From Symsagittifera roscoffensis (taxonomy: Eukaryota > Xenacoelomorpha > Acoela > Convolutidae), in assembly GCF_963678635.1 (NCBI RefSeq), contig NC_087065.1:9757579-9821578 (forward strand): a DNA stretch of 64,000 nucleotides, written 5' to 3'. Below the pieces are notes generated by a model that saw only the letters and a program-made list of their open reading frames with translations, did no database searches and was not told where the DNA came from. The position numbers and the translations under genes were made by a program. Each line of letters starts with the position of its first letter. Positions within the stretch are counted from its first letter, which is position 1. This document shows, piece after piece, positions 11,041 to 20,471 of this stretch.

Positions 11041-11254
11041 GACACTGACGCAGAGGTCGCTCTTGGTTCTTCCTAAAAGAGCAGCACTTTAACTATTTGG
11101 ATTTGTGACTATGCATACTTACTTGTTGTCACTTAGTTCATTGTAATTTTTCATCCGCAAGCTTACAATTGCCGCTTCGTTTGCTTTCAGCCTCACCCTT
11201 CTACTCAAGAATACCGGTGTTTTATTCTCATTCGTCATAATTAAATTTACCGGT
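11041..11254 (-). pseudogene. Protease C-terminus/pol linker remnant (unit C)
   Basis: Corresponds closely to unit A 21711-21930, with small indels that break the frame. It contains no catalytic residue. It is the only trace of the protease region in unit C. Confidence 0.45.
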
Positions 11255-12502
11255 TTAATTACGTACTTCTTTTCCGGGTTTCGAATCCTGAATATAACTT
11301 TCTGAGTAGGTATACTTCTTCGGTTTCATCAACATGTGCTCCCTTGACTTTTGTCTCATCTCTTCTGGAGTTGGTGCATTATCCTTCGAAAGTGTATAGT
11401 ACGTTGCCAGCATTGTTCTCAAGTCGTCACTTTTTACCCCATCGATAAACTTCGAGGCGATGCTGAAATTCCTTCTGTTTGTTGATTCTTCAGGATCACT
11501 CCTTCTTCTCAAGCACTCAAGATCATCCAGGAATCGATCGATTGATTCATCATCCCTCTGTCTTCTTTTTCCAAATCTCATCATAGCTTGGTGGCCCTTC
11601 ATTCCTGATCGGAATCGGTTCAGCAATATCTCGAAGATCTTGTCCGCAGTATCACGTTCATCTTCCTTCTTTGCAACTATACATTTCAATGCTGTGCCCT
11701 CTAGGTTGCTCAAGATTGCCGTGCAGGCCTGCCTATCGTCATTCAAGTTGTCTTGTTCCAAGTGTAACCTCATGACTTCTACCCATGTGTCGATGCATCC
11801 ATCTGAGTCGTCTTTGAATTCCTTTGGTTTCTTGAAGGTTTTCCTGGATTTGCCTCCGCCTCTTTCACTGGAGTCAGTATTCCTTTTAGTTAATGTCTCC
11901 AGTGTCCTATTCATCATTTACCAGGTGTCAGCCCTCGTCATGGCATCGGGTCCCACGTTAGTGCTCGTGGTGAAATCCCCGGGGCCATTTGTTGAGTTCG
12001 GAGTTCCAACCCTTCATAATAGTCTTGGCCCTCTGCCCGTGCGCTCGCTGCACTCCGGGGTAACGGTGTGGACTCTCGTTAATTCCGTTGTGGTTCTACA
12101 AAATCGACTCTGTTGCCTTGCGTTCGATCTGTTACCAGCTTGTCTTGTGATGTAGAGTTTCTCAAGAGAGCATCCAGTTTGGACTGTATGGCACATGAAC
12201 TTTCGGCCTGGTCCCTGCTCATTTTGTCTATTCTCGTCTCCAGACTCCCTAACTTACTGTTCACAGTGTCGTACCGTAGCTTCATTTCTTGCATGTCTTT
12301 TTTGATGCTTTTCTCTCTCTCTCTCTTTGTCGGTAGCCTTTACCTTGTCTGACATTTGCTGTAGCTTCTCTTCAGTTGCCCTCGCCAGATTGAAGCAATT
12401 GTCCAGGCTCTCGCTCTTATTATATCGTATCTCCTTCTTTAGCATTTGTCGATCCTCTTCACTGTACTTCAATTTTTTGTCGATTTGTTCCAACTTCGCC
12501 AT
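11255..12502 (-). pseudogene. gag: coiled coil and capsid-like region (unit C)
   Basis: The frame 12502-12254 is a heptad-rich coiled coil (KLEQIDKKLKYSEEDRQMLK). It is thrown out of frame by an expanded CT dinucleotide run near 12310 and continues in 12294-12079. After a TAA immediately before ATG-ATG (about 11917), 11917-11255 is a capsid-like region (GCIDTWVEVMRLHLEQ, ILLNRFRSGMKGHQAMMRF, ESIDRFLDDLECLRRR). This copy keeps about 80 capsid codons missing from unit A, but past MLMKPKKYTYSE it jumps into protease C-terminal sequence, so the CCHC knuckles are gone. Confidence 0.75.
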
Positions 12503-12540
12503 CTAGGGGTCTAGGGGCCACCTAGGGGTCTAGGGGCAAA
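12503..12540. other. Junction filler between units B and C
   Basis: A directly repeated CTAGGGGTCTAGGGG motif separates gag of unit C (starts at 12502) from the SGNH-like region of unit B (from about 12540). It is absent from the uninterrupted copy at about 5400-5420. It looks like short templated filler at an end-joining breakpoint. Confidence 0.55.
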
Positions 12541-13532
12541 GAAAGGAGGTATCGGGGTGGACCAAAGGTAAACTGGGCCGTTTCCAGCATGTCCGACTCT
12601 AGCAGGTTTAGGTTTCTTTGGAAGACACCATTCAGCCACTCCATTCCCTTGGGCGTATCAAAGTGGATGCCATCCGAGGATGCATCGAGCGGAAGGGAGC
12701 GTTTCATCAGGTCGGCCACATCTAGCAACCTCACGGGAAGCACGCTTCTTTGCTGAATCTGCCTGGTTTCTTCGTTGATATTTCGCACCTTCTCATTCAT
12801 TTCCATCGCACGTTGGTCAAACTTCATGTTGTATGGGACCGTACAGATAGTGAGTGTGGCGGGATCAAAACAAATCCTCAGCTCCTAAAGGATACAACTC
12901 ATCTTCTCGTGCAACCTCATCACCTTCCTTGACTCTCCTCTAGACACGTCAATTGTCCCATCATCAGAGTGACCGTATACATCTTCACCATATCCAACAT
13001 CTCCAGGGACGCCAACATCTGCTGCTTCGCAGCTCCAGAAAAAGTCAAGAATCCAACCTGCCAGCGTGACTGGATCCGCGACAGCCCCCGTATCAAGCTG
13101 TCCCCTATAATGAGGTGAACCGCACCCTTCGGTATCTTGGACTGAGTGAAGTATCCAGTCCATCCTGTGGTATGCGCCATCCTTATTCTTCTTGTAGCTC
13201 GCGATTTTCACACTCCTAACTGGATGGTCCCTCCAAGTAGGAGGTCGCCCTTCCCCCAACGAATCGTCACGGGCTTTCGACTGTAACCTATCCTGTAGTT
13301 CCTTGAGACGTGATGAGCTCGACCCGGCTTGGCTACTACTTGTGGTTGAACTAGGGGTATACCCTGGGAGCTTGACCTCCATCAATGGTCGAATCGATTG
13401 TGTATCCAGACTGTGCACAGAGGGAAACGGCTCGGGTGGTATCCATACCTCCAGCCCCTCATTCATGTGCTCTTGGGCCGCCCGGTCTAAGTTGAACCGG
13501 CCGCTGGACCTAGGAACCTCGTCCACCTCCAT
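12522..13532 (-). pseudogene. ORF-X SGNH/GDSL hydrolase-like domain (unit B copy)
   Basis: Second copy of the SGNH-like domain in frames 13532-12885, 13180-12920 and 12827-12522. GDSL, the GTIDV block III with the same frameshift, and DGIH are all present as in unit C. A deletion removes about 14 codons around the segment that reads RMDWTAAQRARRD in unit C. The shared frameshift shows it arose before the units were duplicated. The domain is cut just after LSLPL by the junction with unit C. Confidence 0.65.
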
Positions 13533-13533
13533 T

Positions 13534-14297
13534 CGCGACTCAGGTCTCGATGCTGTGGCGGCTCACTCTGTTGTCCTTGTCCTCTTTTCTTTCTGTCTCG
13601 CGAGCTCTCGTTGTCTTCTCTGAAGCTTCTCCATCTCCGACTTCAGCTGCTCACAGTTTGCTTCGTTCTCACGGACCCTCTGCTCCTGCTGGTACTGCGC
13701 CCTGATCATGTTGAGATCACGCCACACCTGATCCCTCTCGAGGATCGCATGATCTCTTTCCAGGTTTGCCTGGTCCCTCTCAGTTTCGCGCCATCCCTGT
13801 CAAGGTTCGCTTTGTCTCTTTCCCTCTGTGAACTCTCTAGTTCCCTCAAGCTACTGAGGTCCGGGTATGCTTCCTCCGTCTTTTGAGACCATAGACAACG
13901 GCCTGCTCGTGGATTGGGCCGCGAACCCCGCTGGGGGTCTGGAGGGGAGTGGAAATTCTCCCGCGCCATATTCCGTGTAATTGCTCAAGCCAGGATTTCT
14001 CGCCAAGTCGAATCTCCTCACGCCTCCATCCACATTCCAGGACAACCATCTGTTCTGCTCCCGATTGGATATCCCCTCCGACGTGTAGCCAACCATCAAA
14101 ACAGCTTCTGTCGCTGATTCCCTGCGTTCACCCTGCGCCTCTAGCTGCAGGATGGCGTTCAACATCACCGCCATCCTCTCATCGACTTGGGTGAAGTCCA
14201 GATCCCTCAAGCGTTTGTATAGGTCATCGAGCGTAGGTCTCTTGAGCGCTGCAGGCATAGATTTCCAAAAGCGATCCGCCATTGTCACATCCTCCAA
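13534..14297 (-). pseudogene. ORF-X N-terminal part with coiled coil (unit B copy)
   Basis: The frame 14297-13851 (MADRFWKSMPAALKRP) runs into a longer coiled-coil region between 13860 and 13560 than in unit C. That region has repeated Arg/Glu-rich heptads, including a run of RDQ/RDH-type repeats, seen in 13969-13706 and adjacent frames. It ends in the disordered linker before the SGNH domain. The coding region is open except for a few frame changes. Confidence 0.55.
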
Positions 14298-14307
14298 ATG
14301 ATCTCAC

Positions 14308-14403
14308 GTGTCAACCAACTTGAGAATTACCTTGCCAACCAACTTGAGAAATACCTTGACATCCAACTTGAGAATTGCCTTACCAACCAACTTGGTACTT
14401 GAG
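14308..14403. repeat. About 24-bp tandem repeat at ORF-X start (unit B)
   Basis: Same four-copy array as at 7102 and 17709, with a few substitutions. Confidence 0.75.
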
Positions 14404-14560
14404 AAATGTCTCCCTTCAAATGCTGCTGATCTTGAACTTGTTCAAGAACTTCTTTCACTTTTTCGGTTAGGTCGTCAACACAATTTTGCAAATCAATCTG
14501 AAAATAAAATGCAGTTTTTAGACCGAGATGTCCTGTGCCTAACCTAAGCCTTCCCATCAT
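14327..14560 (-). pseudogene. Possible ORF-X start (unit B)
   Basis: The 77-residue frame starting at 14560 has an amphipathic helix (VDDLTEKVKEVLEQVQDQQ). It then runs through the 24-bp repeat, whose translation gives Trp/Ser-rich repeats (SSWMSRYFSSW), to a stop. It may be the true N-terminus of ORF-X or a short upstream ORF. Unit A has an almost identical copy at 17961-17728. Confidence 0.4.
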
Positions 14561-14725
14561 TGTGTTTAAAACATTATCCCACCAATTATTTACTAAAATA
14601 GTTCAATTAGTGATTTTTAAGAGCATGCAGATTGATTTCATGTTTTAGCACCCTTAATTCTCTAAGATTTAATTGTCATGCCAATTACATTAAAATCCGT
14701 CTACCTGACTCGTGCCCCTTTGTAC
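14561..14725. other. AT-rich spacer between macro ORF and ORF-X (unit B)
   Basis: No coding potential. The same spacer is at 17962-18126 in unit A with only a few differences, which shows that the macro-ORF/ORF-X linkage existed before duplication. It may hold control signals for a separate transcript; none was identified. Confidence 0.5.
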
Positions 14726-15060
14726 CTAACTCGAGACCCTATTTGTACTTAGCATGAGACCTCCTCGTCCGCCCGAAATTGTCCGCCCCGTGATACTCAA
14801 GTAGTACTTCTTGTGTAGGTGTACCGTTATCTCCATTTCTGTAAAGACCACGTGTAGGATAGCGTATAATTCCCTTGGGTTCAATTTGCCCATCCTTGGG
14901 TCATAGACCGGCATTGAGACCTCCAGTATTCCTCTTTCGACCATGAAGTCTCTCAGCCTCGTCAGTGCCAACATCAAATGCTCGAGATCTATCGTGTTCC
15001 TTTCATTGATCCTCGTTACCAAAAATCACAGATATTTACCCGGGACTTGTGAAACTGACC
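14726..15060 (-). pseudogene. Macro-domain-like ORF, C-terminal part (unit B)
   Basis: Preserves the second half of the macro-like domain: the strand after SVSQVPGKYL, the helix HLMLALTRLRDFMVERG, the strand/loop EVSMPVYDPRMGKLN, and the last helix-strand AILHVVF...ITVHLHKKYYL. In the TARG1/OARD1 family the loop after the MP motif is G-C-G-L-D with the catalytic Asp; here it reads DPRMG, so the Asp and glycines are missing. A Cys codon after KYL has become TGA. The N-terminal half is deleted and the remainder is fused to integrase. Confidence 0.6.
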
Positions 15061-15712
15061 CCATCAATTCTTTTGTCAGGTCACCCACGAAGGCTTTCCC
15101 GTTGTCCGACTGGAATGTCATCGGACAACTATATCGTGATATCCAATGTGTTATCAGGTGCTCACAAGTCTCCTCCGCTGAGGCTGTCTGACAGGGTACC
15201 GCTTCTGTCAACTTCGTAAAGTGGTCTACTATGACAAGTATTTGGTTGTATCCCGACTCCGTCATGCAGATCTTCTGGTGGTCTATCTGCACAACCTCGT
15301 TGAATTCGGAGCTCTCAACGGACTTGAGTGGGAACTTCATCTTCTGTGGGTGTTTCACCTGTAGGCTTGCCAGACACGCGTTCATCCATCTTTCGCAAGC
15401 CTTCCTTAACCCCGGCCAATCAAACTTGTGTAGTATTCTCTGTTGCACCTTGTCTATCCCCTGGTGCCCCAATTGATCATGCGATCTGAACAACACTTCA
15501 ATCTGGTATAACTGTGGTAGTATGATGAGGTTATGCTTGCGTCGTATCTTCTCCGCATCCTTTCTCCTACATGCTACCACCCCATCAGCTGTGTGATAGA
15601 GTAAATCTTTTCTCTCCTTGTAGAACTGGCTCAAGATCTTGTAGCTGTCTTCTTCCAGATCCCCTTTCTCTTTGGCTCCCGTCCGAATCCATTTGGAGAG
15701 GTTGATTTTCAT
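15045..15712 (-). pseudogene. Integrase, truncated and fused to the macro ORF (unit B)
   Basis: The open frame 15712-15026 covers the HHCC domain (GHQGIDKVQQR; the Cys pair reads CLAS, so the second zinc Cys is lost) and the two Asp blocks of the DDE core (QIDHQK, SDNGKAF). It stops at TKELM, before the catalytic Glu, and continues in frame into the macro sequence SVSQVPGKYL. The fusion is a deletion product and cannot be an active integrase. Confidence 0.8.
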
Positions 15713-15776
15713 CTTGTCATTCTACTGGGCTCTTCTGCTGCATTGTTCCACGTGAATTTCTTGCCTTTGTGCCTCA

Positions 15777-16382
15777 TTAGTTGTTGCATCGGGTATACTT
15801 TGTCCGCATAGCCCTTAATAAAATCCCTGTAATATTCGCAAAACCCAAGAAGCTCATCAGTTGATGTTCCGTTTTTGGCGATTTCCAGGTCAAAACCGCT
15901 TCTACTGCATCTGGGTCTGGTCTGATACCATGTCTATCCACCATGCTCCCCAGGTATTTAATCGAGTCCTTGAGTCTTTCGCACTTCGATGGTTTGAATT
16001 TTAGTCCCGATCTCTTCATGCAGGCGAACACCTCGTCTAGTCGCTCGATGTGGTCTTCTAGTGTTGGTGTCGCTATTACCACTTCGGCCACGTAGCATAT
16101 TACCAGGTTGCCGTATTTCTTCGTTACACCTATCAATGCGTGCGCCATCAATCGTTGAAACGTAGCCGTGGCGTTGCAAAGACCAAAGGGAATCCTTATC
16201 CATTGAAATTGCCCCAGCTCGCAGGCAAACTCTGTTTTGTCCCTGTCTTGCTTCCTCAGTGGGACCTGCCAAAAAACTGATCCTAAATCAAGAGTCGTGA
16301 AAAATTTTGCGTCCCCTAACTTGGAGAAGCTCTCATCAATTCTAGGTATGGGATAGGCATCCTTCACCGTGACGGAGTTCAA
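15777..16382 (-). pseudogene. Reverse transcriptase (unit B), YVAE variant
   Basis: Starts at NSVTVKDAYPIP, immediately after ORF-X sequence of unit A, and continues through all later RT blocks. The catalytic box at 16083-16094 reads Tyr-Val-Ala-Glu. The same frame change as in units A and C lies at 15840-15846. Palm blocks upstream of the junction are missing. Confidence 0.9.
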
Positions 16383-17698
16383 ATATCGACTCCAACCTGC
16401 CAGTGTGACTGGATCCGCGTCAGCACCCGTATCAAGCTGTCCCCTATAATGAGGTGAACCGCACCCTTCGGTATCTTGGGCTGAGTGAAGTATTCAGCCC
16501 AGGCCGCGTCATAGAAACAGTCCCTCTTGGCCCGCTGTGCTGCCGTCCAGTCCATTCGGTTGTGCCTGTGGTATGCGCCATCCTTATTCTTCTTGTAGCT
16601 CGCGATTTTCACACTCCTAACTGGATGGTCCCTCCAAGTAGGAGGTCGCCCTTCCCCCAACGAATCGTCACGGGCTTTCGACTGTAACCTATCCTGTAGT
16701 TCCTTGAGACGTGATGAGCTCGACCCGGCTTGGCTACTACTTGTGGTTGAACTAGGGGTATACCCTGGGAGCTTGACCTCCATCAATGGTCGAATCGATT
16801 GTGTATCCAGTCTGTGCACAGAGGGAAACGGCTCGGGTGGTATCCATACCTCCAGCCCCTCATTCATGTGCTCTTGGGCAGCCCGGTCTAAGTTGAACCG
16901 GCCGCTGGACCTAGGAACCTCGTCCACCTCCATTCGCGACTCAGGTCTCGATGCTGTGGCGGCTCACTCTGTTGTCCTTGTCCTCTTTTCTTTCTGTCTC
17001 GCGAGCTCTCGTTGTCTTCTCTGAAGCTTCTCCATCTCCGACTTCAGCTGCTCACAGTTTGCTTCGTTCTCACGGACCCTCTGCTCCTGCTGGTACTGCG
17101 CCTTGATCATGTTGAGATCACGCCACACCTGATCCCTCTCGAGGATCGCATGATCTCTTTCCAGGTTTGCCTGGTCCCTCTCAGTTTCGCGCCATCCCTG
17201 TCAAGGTTCGCTTTGTCTCTTTCCCTCTGTGAACTCTCTAGTTCCCTCAAGCTACTGAGGTCCGGGTATGCTTCCTCCGTCTGTTAAGATCATAGACAAC
17301 GGCCTGCTCGTGGATTGGGCCGCGAACCCCGATGGGGGTCTGGAGGGGAGTGGAAATTCTCCCGCGCCATATTCCGTGTAATTGCTCAAGCCAGGATTTC
17401 TCGCCAAGTCGAATCTCCTCACGCCTCCATCCACATTCCAGGACAACCATCTGGTCTGCTCCCGATTGGATATCCCCTCCGTCGTGTAGCCAACCATCAA
17501 ATTAGCTTCTGTAGCTGATTCCCTGTGTTCACCCTGCGCCTCTAGCTTCAGGATGGCGTTCAACATCACCGCCATCCTCTCATCGACTTGGGTGAAGTCC
17601 AGATCCCTCAAGCGTTTGTATAGGTCATCGAGCGTAGGTCTCTTGAGCGCTGCAGGCATAGATTTCCAAAAGCGATCCGCCATTGTCACATCCTCCAA
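16379..17698 (-). pseudogene. ORF-X N-terminal and SGNH block I region (unit A copy)
   Basis: 17698-17252 is the MADRFW segment. The coiled coil runs through 17280-16960 in more than one frame. 16933-16379 gives the linker and the SGNH block I (HLIIGDSLIRVLT), then the frame stops at the junction with unit B. Sequence agrees closely with units B and C. Blocks III and V of the SGNH domain are absent. Confidence 0.6.
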
Positions 17699-17708
17699 AT
17701 GATCTCAC

Positions 17709-17804
17709 GTGTCAACCAACTTGAGAATTACCTTGCCAACCAACTTGAGAAATACCTTGACATCCAACTTGAGAATTGCCTTACCAACCAACTTGGTACT
17801 TGAG
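17709..17804. repeat. About 24-bp tandem repeat at ORF-X start (unit A)
   Basis: Third occurrence of the four-copy array, nearly identical to 14308-14403. Confidence 0.75.
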
Positions 17805-17961
17805 AAATGTCTCCCTTCAAATGCTGCTGATCTTGAACTTGTTCAAGAACTTCTTTTACTTTTTCGGCTAGGTCGTCAACACAATTTTGCAAATCAATCT
17901 GAAAATAAAATGCAGTTTTTAGATCGAGATGTCCTGTGCCTAACCTAAGCCTTCCCATCAT
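17728..17961 (-). pseudogene. Possible ORF-X start (unit A)
   Basis: A 77-residue frame almost identical to 14560-14327, with the helix VDDLAEKVKEVLEQVQDQQ and the repeat-derived Trp/Ser-rich end. Confidence 0.4.
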
Positions 17962-18126
17962 TGTGTTTAAAACATTATCCCACCAATTATTTACTAAAAT
18001 AGTTCAATTAGTGATTTTTAAGAGCATGCAGATTGATTTCATGTTTTAGCACCCTTAATTCTCTAATATTTAATTGTCATGCCAATTAGATTAAAATCCG
18101 TCTACCTGACTCGTGCCCCTTTGTAC
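17962..18126. other. AT-rich spacer between macro ORF and ORF-X (unit A)
   Basis: Non-coding, nearly identical to 14561-14725. No promoter or terminator motif was recognised with confidence. Confidence 0.5.
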
Positions 18127-18714
18127 CTAACTCGAGACCCTATTTGTACTTAGCAAGAGACCTCCTCGTCCGCCCGAAATTGTCCGCCCCGTGATTCTCA
18201 AGTAGTACTTCTTTTGTAGGTGTACCGTTATCTCCATTTCTGTAAAGACCACGTGTAGGATAGCGTATAATTCCCTTGGGTTCAATTTGCCCATCCTTGG
18301 GTCATAGACCGGCATTGAGACCTCCATTATTCCTCTTTCGACCATGAAGTCTCTCAGCCTCGTCAGTGCCAACATCAAATGCTCGAGATCTATCGTGTTC
18401 CTTTCATTGATCCTCGTTACCAAAAAGCACAGATATTTACCCGGGACTTGTGAAACTGATGGGGGAAGTGCAGCCATTCCTCCCAACCCCGGTCTCTGCC
18501 TGAATAGAAACTCCACGTTCAACGCCGTTATACAGATCGCACTTGTCCTATCTGACAAAATGAATTCTCTGTCCATGATCAGGATGTTCTCTGAATATTC
18601 ATTGGGTATATCAAATTTAGTTTTGAAATTCCGTCCTATGGCAGGCTCATCCTCTTCCTCATACAGTTCCAGCCCGCTGGTCTCTCTCACTTCTCTGAGT
18701 TTCTTTATCATCAC
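18127..18714 (-). pseudogene. Macro-domain-like ORF, TARG1/OARD1-like (unit A, longest C-terminus)
   Basis: A 195-residue open frame. After a Lys/Glu-rich N-terminal extension (about residues 1-45) it follows the macro fold: NVEFLFRQRPGLGGMAALPPS, GKYLCFLVTRINERN, HLMLALTRLRDFMVERG, EVSMPVYDPRMGKLN, AILHVVFTEMEITVHL. The family removes ADP-ribose from proteins or hydrolyses O-acetyl-ADP-ribose. Compared with the unit C copy, 16 codons are deleted in frame before NVEFL; that stretch corresponds to the first ADP-ribose-binding loop. The GCGLD-type loop is replaced by DPRMG. It is probably a non-catalytic or decayed domain. It lies between pol and ORF-X in every unit. Confidence 0.65.
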
Positions 18715-18786
18715 ATTTTCGGTGTGGGTGGGTAGTGTGGAGTAGTCTTCTTGCGGGTAGTGCTCGCTGTAGTTGATGAATTGCCA

Positions 18787-19345
18787 TTAATCGTCGACTA
18801 CCAATTCGCCCACACTCAGTAACTCTTCGCTTAATTCTTCAGGCTGTATCTTGTCAATCAAGAAGTCATCCCTGTACCTATTGTACCTCATGCCTGTCCG
18901 TTTGCGATTGCCACTCCTTGTTCGTGCTGTTATCGGCAAGTCTGGTTCCGTCCATTTTGGCACCCCGCTCTGCTCTGGATCATTCCAGTCTTCTTCCGCA
19001 AAGGATTGCGCATCTGAGTCTGCTTCTATCTTTTCATTATCGTCCATGCTCACGTCCTCGTTGCCATCATTCTTTTCTCTGGTGCCTTTTTCGTTCACTT
19101 CGCATGCTGGCTCTACCAAAATGTCCCTCTAGTCCCTCCATATTCTGCGGTACGCACCGGTCTTTTGGAGATGGGACTTTAGATTTCAGATTTTCATAAT
19201 GCGCTGCTCGTTCCGTATTCAAGCGGTAGAACCGTCCCTGCTGGTGTACTTCCGTTATCATGAACGGTCCACGCCATTTCTTAGGTAGTTTCTCCGTCCC
19301 CTTGGGAGGTATGATGTTCTGGAACACCCAGACGTATTGGTCCAC
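18787..19345 (-). pseudogene. Integrase C-terminal region and pol tail (unit A)
   Basis: 19345-19067 has the beta-barrel residues (VWVFQN, KKWRGPFMITEVH). 19119-18787 is the acidic tail with ARTRSGNRKR. The two frames overlap through a frame change near 19122. A stop (VVDD then TAA) ends the tail. The organisation matches 8663-8045 of unit C. Confidence 0.65.
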
Positions 19346-19372
19346 TACATACGGTTTCGCTTGAAGTATTCT

Positions 19373-20446
19373 CTAATCATATTTCTTCCGCTGCCTCATT
19401 TGTGCTTGCGCCGTGTTCCTCCTGCAAAGCTCGTTTAGTTCCTGTTGTCTCTTGACCACTTCTTTCACATAAGTTTGAGGCGACGTCTTTTTCCCTCCGT
19501 ATTCTGGGTAAAAGAATGTTAGGGGCATTACTCTCTCCCTGCCCGTTAACATCATGAAGGGACTGATTCCTTTTGTCGAGTGTTGCGTTTTGTTGTACGC
19601 CCCTACCACCTGCGGCAGATGTTTATCCCAATCTGTCATGTATCTCGAGCAATATACCCTCAGCATGTTCAACAATGTTCTGTTCTGTCTCTCCACTAAC
19701 CCGTTAGTCTGACGATGGTAAGTCGTTGAGTGCTCTTGAGCAAGGTGTGACCTCCTCATCAATTCTTTTGTCAGGTCACCCACGAAGGCTTTCCCGTTGT
19801 CCGACTGGAATGTCATCGGACAACTATATCGTGATATCCAATGTGTTATCAGGTGCTCACAAGTCTCCTCCGCTGAGGCTGTCTGACAGGGTACCGCTTC
19901 TGTCAACTTCGTAAAGTGGTCTACTATGACAAGTATTTGGTTGTATCCCGACTCCGTCATGCAGATCTTCTGGTGGTCTATCTGCACAACCTCGTTGAAT
20001 TCGGAGCTCTCAACGGACTTGAGTGGGAACTTCATCTTCTGTGGGTGTTTCACCTGTAGGCTTGCCAGACACGCGTTCATCCATCTTTCGCAAGCCTTCC
20101 TTAACCCCGGCCAATCAAACTTGTGTAGTATTCTCTGTTGCACCTTGTCTATCCCCTGGTGCCCCAATTGATCATGCGATCTGAACAACACTTCAATCTG
20201 GTATAACTGTGGTAGTATGATGAGGTTATGCTTGCGTCGTATCTTCTCCGCATCCTTTCTCCTACATGCTACCACCCCATCAGCTGTGTGATAGAGTAAA
20301 TCTTTTCTCTCCTTGTAGAACTGGCTCAAGATCTTGTAGCTGTCTTCTTCCAGATCCCCTTTCTCTTTGGCTCCCGTCCAAATCCATTTGGAGAGGTTGC
20401 TTGTCATCTTGTCATTCTTTTGGGCTCTTCTGCTGCATTGTTCCAC
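19373..20446 (-). pseudogene. Integrase (unit A), long open frame
   Basis: At 357 residues this is the longest intact pol segment here. It contains the remains of the RT-integrase linker (KWIWTGAKEKGDLEEDS), the HHCC zinc domain with CLAS in place of CLAC, the DDE residues (QIDHQK; SDNGKAF; GLVERQNRTL), and the start of the C-terminal domain (MRQRKKYD). A TAG at 19373-19375 then interrupts it, in frame with the following 19345 segment. The loss of the second zinc Cys would weaken the N-terminal domain. Confidence 0.88.
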
Positions 20447-20471
20447 GTGAATTTCTTGCCTTTGTGCCTCA

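Larger units (their letters stand above)
1..12502 (-). mobile_element. Ty3/Gypsy-type retroelement, unit C (decayed, runs off window start)
   Basis: This is the left-most and longest of three related minus-strand units. Reading leftwards from 12502 it contains gag coiled coil and capsid-like region, a fragment of protease C-terminus, RT, integrase, pol tail, macro-like ORF, and the only extended copy of ORF-X. Relative to unit A it lacks the CCHC knuckles and the protease active site (junction near 11290), and the spacer between macro ORF and ORF-X (junction near 7340). Domain order fits an LTR retrotransposon with extra 3' genes. No LTR, primer-binding site or target-site duplication could be identified. 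Many stop codons and frameshifts make it non-functional. Confidence 0.85.
12522..16382 (-). mobile_element. Ty3/Gypsy-type retroelement, unit B (internally deleted)
   Basis: Reading leftwards the unit has RT from its first conserved block (16382), a truncated integrase fused to the macro C-terminus, a spacer, the 24-bp repeat array, and ORF-X through the SGNH-like domain, where it is cut at 12540. It starts abruptly inside RT where it joins ORF-X of unit A (near 16380), so unit A and unit B meet at a non-homologous breakpoint. Sequence is nearly identical to the other units. Confidence 0.85.
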
